In this document: one piece after another, positions 33,346 through 44,284 of the stretch
How the letters are laid out: every line of letters begins with the position of its first letter
Numbering within the stretch: the first letter of the stretch is position 1
Assembly: GCA_012656075.1 (NCBI GenBank)
Contig: JAAKBF010000041.1
Span: 248,001 to 312,000 of the forward strand
Reading direction: 5' to 3'
Length of the DNA stretch: 64,000 nucleotides
From: Phytophthora hibernalis
Taxonomy: Eukaryota; Oomycota; Peronosporomycetes; Peronosporales; Peronosporaceae
Translations under genes and position numbers: made by a program
The notes under the pieces: generated by a model
Seen by the model: only the letters and a program-made list of their open reading frames with translations
The model's database searches: none
What the model was told of the DNA's origin: nothing

Positions 33346-35149
33346 TCAAGGCAAGCTTCGCTTACGAAGAAGGAACCAGGCTCGAGTTGTACGCTCCATC
33401 ATAGGCATCGTCTGTGCCGAGGAAGCCGTACAAAAATCATCCGGTGCCGTCATGTTAAACGCTGGCTGCTCATCCAAACACGATCTGTCCAAGCTCTCGA
33501 GATCGCCTCCGTTGCGCACATACGACATCAGCAGGTTCATTCCACACTCGTCACTCCATGGATCGCCATTATGCGAAGCATACTTGAAGGAGACAAGCTC
33601 CTTTTTCTCGCCATCAACCACATCCAACAGCACTTTAGCGTATTTGTCGGGGGTCTGAGGGTCGAGCTTGCCACTCAGGATCAGAACACTGCCTCCGCTC
33701 GGAATCGTAGCAGTTTTGTTCCAGTATTGGTCGCGCTTGTAAACGATGCCATTAGCGTCATATGCGCCGAAGTTGACCTCATCACATAACTTTGACTTCT
33801 CCTTCGTAAGGGCGCAGTATTGGGGAGCATTCAAGGTAAACCCCTCCTTGGCTGCTCATGACCGCGTTAGCAAAGCGAGACTTCAGAACAGACATTGCTG
33901 GCAATGGTTGTTCCATCATCTCATAGTACACGATGAGGCCATTGAGCAACATCGATTCCAACGCGCTGTCCTGCGATTTGGTTTCGTCGTCTCCATTCAC
34001 GCTCGTGAAGAACTGTGTCAGAACATTCACATCCTCAGGCGAGCAGCGTTGGAGTCAGTACACAACCGGCGGGATAAGTGTCCGCATGCCCGGATCCATT
34101 AACGCAGTACCCAGTGCAGATCGTAGAGCGAATGACGGTGAGGGTGAGCTGTCGCTGGGGTTTACGTTACGGTAGATCAGCTCGGCACATGTCGAGTTTG
34201 GGTTGTTGTCAAACATCTCGATTACACTGTGACGAGTATTGCTGAGGCTGTTGGGTTGGAAACGGGCCTTGCAGTTGCTGTCCTCCTCGCAAAGATCCAT
34301 GAAAGCTTCGCCAACTTCACCAAAATGGGTGTCCCACTTTGAAGTGTAAAAGAACTTGTCAGCAGGGGCTCCAGGTGTGTAGGAAACGCCTTCCAGCACA
34401 TACCCAACCACCTCAGGGGAGCAAGCTGCATGAGGCGTACCGCAAACATGGTGCCATAGCTTGTACACAATAGTTTTTCACCGTTCGTGTACTTGGAAAT
34501 GAACGTCGCAAGATCCGTCGCAGCAGTCGTCGCGGAGAACGATGCCAGGTCACCGTATTTGTCTTGTAGGTCTTGAGCACATGCTGGAACTTCTGACGGA
34601 TCAATGTCAGTGCGCATAGGTGATCCTGTGGTAGTGGCCTGTGCCGCATCACAATTGAGCAGTGTGCTGCGCCCAGTGCCGCGGTGATCCATCGTGTACA
34701 CGTTCACAGTACCTCCCAGTTGCGAATGCATAGTCGCCATGAGATCCTCCACTATGGTCAACATAAGATAATCAGACAAAACTGTCAGTGCTTGTTCAGC
34801 AAACGGAATAATGATCACTAGCACTTACTGTCAGTGGAGGAGTAGCCAGGCCCACCCATGAGCAGCCACACGTTGGAGGCAGTGTTGGGGTTGACCGTAG
34901 CTATCATACGCTTGACGAAGATGTCGACTGTCGAAACGGACTTCTTGGGGGCTTTGCAAATTCCAGGGTAGCACAACGGTGCGCTGTACACAGCACACTG
35001 CGCGACTTCACCAGCAGAGCTACCCTCGTCCGAGAAGGTGTACTCAACGCAAGGGTACCAACCACTTAGACCGCTTTTGAGGTAGACTTGGACGCGGCAG
35101 AGGCCTGACCTGCTACCATTAGCAGTGCGATGACGCGGTATAGTTGCAT
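33346..35149 (-). pseudogene. secreted S33-family peptidase (tripeptidyl-aminopeptidase-like), broken
   Basis: The ATG at 35149 starts a signal peptide (MQLYRVIALLMVAGQASA). The alpha/beta-hydrolase core has LLMGGPGYSSTD, then a GT-AG intron (about 34829-34753), then YTMDHRGTGRS. The nucleophile elbow reads CTSYGT, where the family has G-x-S-Y-G, so the first Gly is Cys. The catalytic Asp (LSGKLDPQTP) and His (YASHNGD) are visible near 33660 and 33565. Frame changes lie near 35070, 34430 and 33838 and a TGA near 34057. The first two shifts are one-base losses that could be assembly errors. The TGA and the changed elbow suggest real decay. Confidence 0.75.
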
Positions 35150-35423
35150 GTCCCTTCCGAAGACTCGAGGAGTAGAGAGGTTCTTGGTCAATTTGGAAAT
35201 GCCTCGGTAATCTACCCGGAATTTGATTGCTGAGTAAAAAGCATGCTGGAAGTATTAACATACCGGTACATGTAGAGGAAGATACGTGTAGGGGAGAATG
35301 GCTTAAACTAACGTTACGGCCAAGTCGATGTAACGGAGCGCTCTTACAATTGACGTGAGACTCTCTCCTGAGAGGGGACACATACCGGTACCGGTACAGT
35401 ACATGTACAATACACTGTATTAT

Positions 35424-35579
35424 ACAGTGATCTGCTTCCTCAGCGAACAACCAAATCTAAATAACCTTTCAAATTGTATGTGAAGACAGAAAGGTGGACG
35501 ATACAGAGAAGGCTTTCACATAAAGTATACTTTAATTCTTTATATATATCAGGTGTTCGCTGAGGAAGCAGATTACTGT
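35424..35579. repeat. short inverted-repeat (MITE-like) element
   Basis: The arms ACAGTGATCTGCTTCCTCAG at 35424 and its near-exact complement ending at 35579 (about 28 bp, two differences) surround about 100 bp of AT-rich sequence with no coding potential. No target duplication could be fixed with confidence. Confidence 0.7.
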
Positions 35580-36128
35580 ACTGTATGTACCTGGAGGTGC
35601 ACATGCATGTAAACATGGTTTACATTCATGGTACATGTACTGGTATGCAAGGTGGACACGCATGTAAGCATTGTTTACATTTACCGATACATACCTTACA
35701 TGTGAAGTGCACAAGAAAAACTTCTCGGGTACTGAACATGCAATTGTCGTTCAAATCATTCAGCTTCTGTGCAATTCGTCTTGCATCTTGAACAGCGAAC
35801 TCATTTCCGGCATGCACATAACGTTAAATACACAGCAAGAATTCGTCGTACAGTTTGCGCGAAGGAGTTGCACTGGCAATTCGAGTGCTACGAACTATTC
35901 AACACATACTGTACGCCCTGAGATCTCATATGTAGCGATAAATTAGGTCAATTATCGTTGACCTAAGCTTAACCTATCGAGCTCCACTTCTTGGCTGATT
36001 TACCAGGAGTACATTTTAGTAACGTTAGCGGCTGAAAAATGTCCAAATCAAAAAGCATTGGGATTTACGTAAGTAACCAGTTGACTACACTCGCATAAGG
36101 CAACGGATCGGATGAGTGATGTCGAAGA
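35580..36128. other. intergenic stretch with short palindromes
   Basis: It contains several ACATG/CATGT-rich short palindromes (for example TGTAAACATGGTTTACA near 35608). No gene recognised. Confidence 0.45.
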
Positions 36129-37113
36129 CTACTCTCCCTTGTACTGCGGCTTGCGTTTCTCCTTGAAAGCGACAAGACCTTCAATGCGGTCTTTGGTCGG
36201 GATAACCTGCGCATAGCAAGCGTTCTCGATGGCCATGCCCGAGGCAATATCCACTTCGGAGCCCCTCATGATCGCCTCCTTGGCCATGCGGACGCCGACT
36301 GGTCCATTGGGGAGAATCTCACGCGCAATCTCAAGCGCCTTGTCGTAGGTCTTGCCTTCCGGCACTGCATAGTCAACCAGTCCGACTTTCTCAGCAGCCT
36401 CCGAGTTGAGACGGCGACTCGTGAAGATGAGCTCCTTCGCCTTCGAGATGCCTGCAGAGGTACGATCAATACGACAATTAAGAATAAGGACGATGGCAGG
36501 CAGGTAGTTGGCCATACCGATCAAGCGAGAGGCGCGCTGGGTGCCTCCTGCTCCAGGAAGAATGGCCAGGGACGTCTCTGGGAACCCGAGAATGGCTTTA
36601 GCACCAGCGATGCGGAGATCGCACGCCAGCGCCATCTCCATGCCGCCGCCAAGAGCAGCTCCCTCAATAGCGGCAATTGTCGGCATCGGAAGTTGCTCCA
36701 AGTCGGTGAATCCCGTTCGGTAGCCACGAGAGCAAGCAGCAGCCTGCAATGCCAACGCCAGTCAGCACTTCTACCTGCACAAGTTGCAGGCGTCCTACCT
36801 CCGGGGGCGACATGCCCAGACGCTCCTTCAGGTCTGCACCGGCGCAAAAGACTTTGGACACGACACTACGCACGACCACCACGCGGACTTTAGGGTCGTA
36901 GCGCACTTGGTCCAGCGCCAGGCGGAACTCGGCCATGAACTGGGAGCCCAGAGCGTTGCGTGCCTCGGGGCGGTCCATAGTGAAGAGCGCGATGCCCGCG
37001 TCTTTCCCGCCCAGCATCTCCAGCTTGAACTGCGTGGCCGTCGCGACCCCTGAACTCAGCCAGCGGCCGCGGGTCCGAGCCGCCGTAGTCCACGATAACG
37101 CCGTCGTGAACAT
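36129..37113 (-). CDS. mitochondrial enoyl-CoA hydratase (AUH/ECHDC2-like)
   Basis: A crotonase-family hydratase of fatty-acid or branched-chain (leucine) breakdown. There are three exons (36799-37113, 36518-36743, 36129-36451) with 55- and 66-nt introns, giving 287 residues, the family length. The N-terminus (MFTTALSWTTAARTRGRWLS) looks like a mitochondrial presequence. Core motifs are FTMDRPEARNALG, KVFCAGADLKER (oxyanion hole), EGAALGGGMEMALACDLRIA and GFPETSLAILPGAGGTQ with the catalytic Glu. The second intron is a multiple of three without a stop, so its retention would keep the frame. It is divergent from eL15, with 231 bp between starts. Exact substrate is inferred only. Confidence 0.88.
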
Positions 37114-37344
37114 CGGGAAATGGACCAACTTCAAGCAGGGTTCGTGGTGTGGTGTACACGGCGTTTCCCACGTTCGAGGTTTTATTTCGCCTCCCATTTT
37201 AACCTCAGTCGTACTTAGCGGTACTTCTGGTGTGGTTCACACCAGTGGTCCCGCTAAATACGACCGAATGACTGGCTGGCTGGCGCCTTCCTGGGCCGGT
37301 GCGTCGTGTGTCGGAGCATTTCCTTTTAGCAAAGTCGCAGAAGA
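37114..37344. promoter_or_regulatory. shared divergent promoter of enoyl-CoA hydratase and eL15
   Basis: 231 bp between two divergent starts. Possible oomycete-type initiators lie close to each: GAGCATTTCCTTTTAGC before eL15 (near 37315) and GGTCCATTTCCCG before the hydratase on the minus strand. Matches to the GCTCATTYY consensus are partial. Confidence 0.45.
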
Positions 37345-37965
37345 ATGGGAGCCTACAAGTACCTGGAGGAGCTGTGGAAGCGCAAACAGTCGGATGTGCT
37401 GCGCTTCCTGCTGCGTGTGCGCGCCTGGGAGTACCGTCAGCTGCCGGTCATCCACCGCGTGACGGGCCCCACCCGCGTGGACAAGGCTCGCCGTCTCGGA
37501 TACAAGGCCAAGCAGGGCTTCGTCATTGTGCGCGTGGCCGTGCGTCGCGGTGGCCGCAAGCGCCCGAACTCCAAGGGTATCGTCTACGGAAAGCCCAAGC
37601 ACCACGGTATCAACGAGTTCAAGTTCGAGCGCAACCTGCGCTCGGTGGCTGAAGAGCGTGCCGGCAACAAGTTCACGAACTTGCGCGTGCTTAACTCGTA
37701 CTGGGTGAACCAGGACGCCACGTACAAGTACTTCGAGATCATCATGGTGGACCACTCGCACAAGGTCATCCGTCGCGACCCGCGCATCAACTGGATCGCC
37801 AACGCCGTGCACAAGGGCCGCCAGCAGCGTGGCCTCACGTCGGCCGGCCGCCAGGGCCGTGGTCTGCGCAAACGTGGCCACCGCGCCAACAAGATCCAGG
37901 GCTCGTCGTTCCGCCAGAACTGGAAGCGTCGCAACACCCTGTCGCTGCGTCGTTACCGCTCGTAA
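37345..37965 (+). CDS. RPL15: 60S ribosomal protein L15 (eL15)
   Basis: A structural protein of the large ribosomal subunit. It is a single exon of 206 residues, the normal length. Clear signatures are GAYKYLEELWKRKQSDVLRF, RVTGPTRVDKARRLGYKAKQ, RRGGRKRPNSKG, HHGINEFKFERNLRSVAEER and the basic end RNTLSLRRYRS. The GC-rich, strongly biased codon use fits a highly expressed gene. It is intact, with no frame problem. Confidence 0.97.
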   Translation: MGAYKYLEELWKRKQSDVLRFLLRVRAWEYRQLPVIHRVTGPTRVDKARRLGYKAKQGFVIVRVAVRRGGRKRPNSKGIVYGKPKHHGINEFKFERNLRSVAEERAGNKFTNLRVLNSYWVNQDATYKYFEIIMVDHSHKVIRRDPRINWIANAVHKGRQQRGLTSAGRQGRGLRKRGHRANKIQGSSFRQNWKRRNTLSLRRYRS

Positions 37966-38176
37966 GTGTAGCGCTAGCTCTCCGGAGACTCGCTGCATCT
38001 TGGCTAACGAGAACATTAAGAACGTGTTGAATACATGCGACTTTGCTGCCGAGACGCGGTGTTTCTTTTTCTTTCTGTATTGTGCACTTCTCTTCATGGT
38101 CGTATAGATCAAAACATGCTTATTGACAGTAGGAATTGCTTCATTGCAGAGCTCTTTAAGTGATGCGGTTGTCTGT

Positions 38177-38506
38177 CTACTTGCCCTTGGGACGCAGGTC
38201 CTCGACGATCTGGTGGATCTGCTGCTCGCGTTTCTTCTGGTGCTTCTCGTAGCGCTCAGCCATGTCAGGTACAGCGAACAGGTCCTTGACGCGCTGCGGC
38301 ACCGCGTCGATGAGGCCCGTGCCGAAGAGGCCCCACTTGCGGTTGAACTCGTCCGACACCTCCGGGTGCGTCATGCGAATACTGGCGTCCGCGAACTCCT
38401 GCGGGTGCTGGAAGCGGTAGTAGCCCATCATGGACACGGCCGCCGCCGTCATGCCCGTGACCGCCGACAGCGCCACAGCCGCGATGCTCACGCGAGGTCG
38501 ACTCAT
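38177..38506 (-). CDS. small membrane protein of unknown function, possibly mitochondrial
   Basis: 109 residues from the ATG at 38506. A basic start (MSRPRVSIAAVALSAV) leads into one hydrophobic segment (residues about 7-28, GMTAAAVSMMGYYRF), followed by a charged, helical C-terminus (HPQEFADASIRMTHPEV, then DMAERYEKHQKKREQQI). The layout suits a small single-span mitochondrial or ER protein such as a respiratory assembly factor, but I do not recognise the family. It is convergent with eL15. Confidence 0.7.
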   Translation of the reverse strand: MSRPRVSIAAVALSAVTGMTAAAVSMMGYYRFQHPQEFADASIRMTHPEVSDEFNRKWGLFGTGLIDAVPQRVKDLFAVPDMAERYEKHQKKREQQIHQIVEDLRPKGK

Positions 38507-38603
38507 ACCGGTACTGCGGTTCTTGTGGACTGCGGCCCACACGAGACACACATAAAAATTGAAAAGACGCAATCATTTCGATACCGTTAATATTGAATTA
38601 CGC

Positions 38604-38617
38604 GCTCATTTTTGAAC
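38604..38617 (+). promoter_or_regulatory. oomycete initiator element before the PP2C gene
   Basis: GCTCATTTTTGAAC closely fits the oomycete initiator (GCTCATTYY followed by an A/T-rich end). It lies only 8 bp before the ATG at 38625, which supports the proposed short first exon. Confidence 0.55.
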
Positions 38618-38624
38618 ACAAAAT

Positions 38625-39889
38625 ATGGAGGCCTACAATTGTTGCCGATGCGTGAGCGTTTGCGAGGAAATGGTGGGCTGCGCAATGTGCCTTTAGGCTG
38701 CTAGTGTGTTGGTTGATGTTGTGTGTGACGTGTGGAGAACGCTGAGCACCGCAAGACGATGGAGGACACGGTCCGCATCGTGGATGGCTTCCTGCAGCAC
38801 CCGAAGAACGGCTACTTTGCTATCCACGACGGGCATGGAGGTAATAAAGCGCTTTTCCGGGTAGTAAGCTGCTTTTCGTGATTGACAAACTACCTGGAGC
38901 TGGCTAGGTCGTTCCGTGTCGACGTACCTGCAACAAGAACTGCACAAGAACATTGCCACGGAGCTGGAGCTGGCCGACGATGACAGCTCAGTTGAGAAGC
39001 GGCTTGAACGGTAGTGGCTGGAGTTGGCGGGTGTTTTTATTGATACGACAAGGCTCATGTGGTGCTGTTGCTGGTATGATCAGGGGCTACTTGATCTCCG
39101 ACATGGAGTGCTGCCAGTCTTTTCTGGTACGGTGGGCGCCACGGCTGTGACGGCGTTGCTGCTTGAGAAGAATGGTGCAAGGACACTGTATGTCGCTAAT
39201 GTTGGCGATAGGTGCGTGGATATCAGAGTAAGATGCTGCAGAGCAATGGTGCTAACTTGTACTGCAGTCGTGCTGTGCTTAGCTGCAAGGGAAAAGCAGT
39301 TCGACTCTCGAAGGTAGAGCAGGTTACTTGCATGACCACGAAACAATGAGCTAATGGCTGTTGTTGACGCTCTGCAGGACCACAACGCAAAGGACCAGAA
39401 CGAAATGGAGCGGATTACCCAACACGGCGGCTTCGTCATTCACGATCGCGTGTCTGGTGTGCTTGCAGTTACCAGGTAATGAATGTCCTGTTCAATGCTT
39501 CGTCGTTCAACACGATCAATCTCACGTGGACTGATCCATTGCAGGAGCTTCGGAGACCGCAATCTCAAACAGGTTGTGGTCGCAAGACCGCACATCTGCG
39601 CGACAAGGTAAAGAAATTCCCCGAGAGCCAATATTGCACCATGATATCTGACGCCGCACACCTGCCTTCTGAAATGTCGTCCTCCAGACTTGAACCGACG
39701 GCGGACTATCCCTTTATCGTGCTGGGATGCGACGGCGTCTGGGATGTTCTTAGTGATGAAGAAGCCGTGAATATGGTGGGATCCGTACCCGTCGCCCAGC
39801 AGTCTCATGCCGCGCAAGTTCTTGTCAACGAGGCTCTGAAAAGGGGTAGCAGCGACAACGTCACTGCAATCGTTGTATTTCTTTTCTGA
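38625..39889 (+). CDS. PP2C-family serine/threonine phosphatase, eight short exons
   Basis: A metal-dependent protein phosphatase. Exons, by consensus GT-AG sites with matching phases: 38625-38651, 38738-38840, 38908-39010, 39084-39211, 39268-39313, 39378-39475, 39545-39607, 39688-39889. Metal-binding and core motifs are KTMEDTVRIVDGF, YFAIHDGHGG, GTVGATAVTALL, YVANVGDSRAVLS, GVLAVTRSFGDRNLK, IVLGCDGVWDVLSDEEA and SSDNVTAIVV. One frame change in exon 4 (near 39120, at TTTT) looks like loss of one base. The first exon is 27 nt and inferred; if it is wrong, translation would start at the ATG at 38759. Substrate unknown. Confidence 0.82.
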
Positions 39890-39977
39890 CCAGCTCCCGC
39901 TGACGTACGAGTAAATAGACGGTGCTCCACTTTTGTTGCGAAGCGTCGTTGCTAAGTTGGATATCATTGCCGCGAGC

Positions 39978-41124
39978 ATGGTGTCCTTGGATTGGGAAGA
40001 GTGCAGCTGCATCCTTAAGCAGGTACTGTCAAAAGCACCTCGATCACCCTGGAACTTTGTGTTATTGACGTTCTTTTCTTGCCAGCTTCAAATTGCTGCT
40101 CACATCGTGCACAATAATTTGACCCAAGCCTCAGCTCCTATTGTTGCATCCAGCTTCTCCGACTCAAAACGTGTATTACGAACGCTGCTGACGGAGATCC
40201 TTTCCTGTCTGCAAAGATTCCGCCACTCAATTGACGCTTCGTTTCTCCAAGATGACCATCAAACGACGAACCAACATGAGTCTAACAGCATGAGCACCTC
40301 CTCCATGACTCAAACGCAGCTGGAACAGATCGCAGAGCTGCTGACTACTACTCAAGTCTGCACCAGCTGCAAGATCCTCCATCAAAAGCATCCAAGAAGA
40401 ACGCCAACAGAAAATGCAGCTCGAGCTTGCTGCAGTGACGCAACTCAACGCTGTTCTATCGAGTCATAATCTACCTAGCATCGGTTCGGCAGACAAGGAG
40501 CAGCTACGACAAGTAATTTCGCGATTAAGGCAGCAAGAGCAGCAACTCGTCTTCCACCGAGGGCTTCTGAAAGCTCAAAAGGACTTCTCGGGCCCTGACG
40601 GCGAGTACTCTGCAGAGAACTTTGCCTACGGTAACACTCCGTTCCCGACGTGGCTGAACCTCTTCACGCAACCAGCAGTACTCGACGCAATTGCGCTCAA
40701 CCCGAAGCAAGCCAAGTTGACAGTCTTCGGTTCGTCGTCCGGGTCTCTCGTGTTCTTTGCAGCCATCACTCTCAATCTCTCGTGCGTCGGCGTCGAGATC
40801 CTGTCGTTCCTGCACCACGTAGCAGAGCAGACTCGCTGCGATCTACAACTCCCCGAGACCAACTGCCGCTTCTTTTGCGCGGACATGCTCTCCGTTTCAA
40901 TACACGACACGTCGATCCTCTTACTCACGTCGCAGTGCTGGGATGCAGATCTGTACCAACAGGTTCAAACCAAACTCGAATCTGAGCTCCGACCCGGGAC
41001 AATTGTCATCGACTACAAAGACGCCCTGCAATACTCTCCGCACTTTAAAATGGTGCAACAATTGACCCACCAACGCGTGTCCTGGACCGAGTCCCAGAGT
41101 CTCTACATCTTGCAACGCCAATAG
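39978..41124 (+). CDS. putative SAM-dependent methyltransferase, N-terminal coiled coil
   Basis: Exon 1 (39978-40022) and exon 2 (from 40086) flank a 63-nt intron that is itself in frame. The N-terminal half is helical, and a coiled-coil-like stretch (IKSIQEERQQKMQLEL) appears after a frame change near 40370. The C-terminal half has a Rossmann-like class I methyltransferase pattern: KLTVFGSSSGSLVFFAAI (motif I), LSCVGVEILSFLH, NCRFFCADML and ILLLTSQCWD, then a late IDYKDALQ. Motif I is S-rich rather than the usual G-x-G-x-G. Substrate unknown; the assignment is from the fold pattern only. Confidence 0.55.
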
Positions 41125-41280
41125 TTGCAAGTAAACGAAGAGCTCATTTAGGTACATGTACTGGCTGGCTGGTATTCAGCGACATGCATACAAACCCCAA
41201 GTCAAACAATTTATAACTTCAACGTGCACGCCATTCCAAAATCCGCCGCCTCCAACACACTTCACATTGGAGTGAAGGTC

Positions 41281-44251
41281 ATGCCGTCGTCGCCGGCTTT
41301 AGCGCCTCCCAAGACCGTCCTCATCGTGGTGAATGTGCTGCCGCTGGTCTTTGAACGCAGCGCGGCGTCTGCCAGCGGCTGGAGCGTCTCGTGGGCCACC
41401 AGCGCCACCGCTATGCTGTATCGGACGCTCGTAAGGGACGCTGAGCAGTACTCGCCGCTCTTCATCGGCTGTCCGGAGGTGTTCGTGGCCAAGAGCGAAG
41501 AGGCAGCATTGAGAGGCAGTTGCTGGCGCTGCGCTGTGTTCCCGTCTTCCTGGACCGCCTGTGGCGCACCGGTACTTCCAGGGCTTCTGCAAGGGCGTGC
41601 TCTGGCCAGTCTTCCACAACGTCGTGGACGTGTACAACTCGGCGGAGCTGCAATTGGACTGCATGGATGAGAAGAGCAAGGTCAGTCAGTGGTGGTTCGG
41701 AGGGAGGGAGGACGACACCAACGGCGTCAAGAGCACGTGGTGCGACCCCGTGTCGTGGAACCCGGCGGCGCAGGACATGTGCTGGGCCGACTACTGCAGT
41801 GTGAACAGGTAGGGGTGTAGAAGATGAGGGTAGATTTCTAGCTGATTGTCGTGAGTGCAGGACGTTCGCGCGACGTGTGGTGGAGAGTTACCACAGTGGG
41901 GATCTGGTGTGGCTCCACGACTTCCACTTCTTGATGGTGCCGTCGTATTTGCTGCGTCGTCTGCGTATGGCGCTGGTCACGATGTATCTGCACGTACCGT
42001 TCCCTTCGAGTGAGATATTCCGGTGTCTTGCGATGCGCACGGAGATCCTTCGTGCGATGCTGTGCGCAGATCACATTGGGTTTCTCATCTTTGAGCACGC
42101 GAGGCATTTTCTTACAAGCTGTAAGCGGTTGTTGGGGCTGGACTACAAAACGTGCCCGAACGGCATGCTCGTCATCGAATACAATGGACGCAAGATTCAC
42201 ATCTCCTGCTCCCATGTGGAGCCGGATGTGACGCACTTGCATGAGATGCTGGACCAGAATGAAGCTGATGTGAATGAAACAGCGCTAAACTTCGCAAAAA
42301 ACATTGGGGCCACGATTAAGGCTGGAAGAGACCATGAACAGCGGCCCATCATCATTGGATCTGTGGATCGCTTGGAAGGTCTCACAGCCATCCCGCTGAA
42401 GCTGCGTGCATTTGACCGTTTCTTAGCGACCCACCCGGAAAAGCGTGGCTCTGTCGTTCTTGTGCAAATTGGTATCACACTCGATTCAAGGCCTAATGAC
42501 TACCACCGCATACGTGACTATGTCTTGAAATTTACCGAGGAAATTAACCGCCGATATGCACCTCCTGGAGGAGTCGTGGTCTACTTCGAAGAAAAGAGGA
42601 AGACGACGTGCGCTGAGCGCGTTATTTTATGGCGTATGTGTGACATATATCTCGACACATGTGTTCGTGGAGGGCTTTCATTGCTGCCTTTCGAGTACAT
42701 GATCGCGCAACACCGAAACATCCAAAGCAAGTCGAGGCGCAGTTCAGGTTGGAGTAGCCCAAGAGGAAATCTCGACATTGGTGGCCTTGAGCGCAGCTTC
42801 GGCATCATGATCGTTTCGGAGTTTAGTGCTTATAGCCGCATTTTGAGCGGAAGTTTGGCCGTGAATCCGTGGAAAACAGACGATATGGTTGCTACTTTTG
42901 CGAAAGCTTGTTCGATGAGCTACTACGAAAAGCACAACCGCTTTTACGTCAACTACAAATTTCTAGTAGGAAAGTCTGATCCGACACCTTGGGGCGAGCG
43001 ACTTCTAGCTGACGTGGAAGCTGTTACCGCCAAGACAGAGGAAGCTTCGTCGGATGAAGTGGTTCAAGTTGGTTTCGGGTTTGACTTCCGCGTAATGCGG
43101 TTTGAGTCGGGGTTTGTGAACCTGGATGTCGACGAACTTGTGAAGAAATGCACAAGTACGTCCCGTCGACTCTTCATTTTCGACTATGGCGGGACCCTAA
43201 GTTCTACTGCAAGCATTTTGGACGAGGAGGGAGCACAGTTCTCACAGCACAACGGTTGTGCTGATCAGCCGTCCTTTAACTTGAACGCTAACGACCGCAA
43301 TGGAGACTGCACGGGTCAAGCGGCCGCTCGATACATTGATGGAAAAGTTCGAAAGCCGATTTCTGACGAAACCCGGGATAACCTCTGGACACTTTGCGCT
43401 GATCCGTGCAACATCGTTTTTATTACCAGTAACACTCAGCGTGCTGCGCTTGACGATCAATTTAGCTCAATTCCGAACTTGAATCTCATAGCAGAGAATG
43501 GCTTGTTCATACGAAAAGCGGGTAGCAGTCGCTGGGAATGTGTATGCGATGAGGACAAACGGACATTCGACTGGAAAGACGACGTGAAACGTGTGATGCA
43601 GGCATACGCAGCACGAACGAATGGCTCGTTTCTTGTCGAGAACGCAGCGTCATTGTTGTACGATTACCGCAACAGCGATCAAGAATACGGAGAGATCCAG
43701 TCGCTGGAGCTGTGTGCCCAACTCGGGAAGCTTGTCGACGTAAGAAGCACTGCATTCCTTGAAGTTTTGTATAAGCTCTCACCTTGTCTCCTTATTTCAT
43801 GAACAGAGAGGTGAAGCCACGATTATCCGTGCGAAAGGATATGTGGAGGTGCATCAGTTTGGGGTCAGCAAAGCTGTGGCAGTCTCATTAATCCTGAAGG
43901 TCTTAAAAGAACGGATTGGTGTGCCTGAGTTTGCATTTATCGTGGGCGACGACGACTCAGACGAGAAAGTTTTTCAGGGTACGTATGATCCATTCCTTGC
44001 TGTGTACATGGGTTGCTAACTAATGTTCCTCGAACATTGTAGCTGTTCATGCATTCGCTGAGAACGAGCCACAGCTGGAGCATGTGGTTACCTGCACTGT
44101 CGGGAAGAAGCCGAGCAGTGCCAAATACTATGTGGTACGTGTACCATTTTGATCATGTAACCTGCCATGGCTAAACATTGCTCAGGATAACACGTCAGAC
44201 ATTCTCAGCGCTCTCCATGCCATCGCCGTTCGGGTGCGAACACCACAATGA
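41281..44251 (+). CDS. trehalose-6-phosphate synthase/phosphatase-like fusion, altered phosphatase motif
   Basis: A GT20 glycosyltransferase domain is followed by a HAD phosphatase domain, as in fused TPS-TPP enzymes. Exons: 41281-41808, 41861-43739, 43807-43978, 44043-44134, 44186-44251. GT20 blocks are HRYFQGFCKGVLWPVFH, WLHDFHFLMVPSYLLRR, LHVPFPSSEIFR and IIGSVDRLEGLTAIPLKL. In the phosphatase domain motif I reads FIFDYGGTLSS, while the family has DYDGT, so the second catalytic Asp is Gly (GGC for GAC). Motif IV GDDDSDEKVF is intact. Two frame changes near 41510 and 41555 are each consistent with one lost base. The start 41281 is the first ATG. Synthase activity is possible; phosphatase activity is doubtful. 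Confidence 0.85.
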
Positions 44252-44284
44252 ATTGTGGTTTATTTGTTCGTGTAATTAACCAGC

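Noticed and set aside
37237..38112. 291-codon minus-strand frame opposite eL15
   Set aside because: Antisense shadow of the ribosomal protein gene; no independent features.
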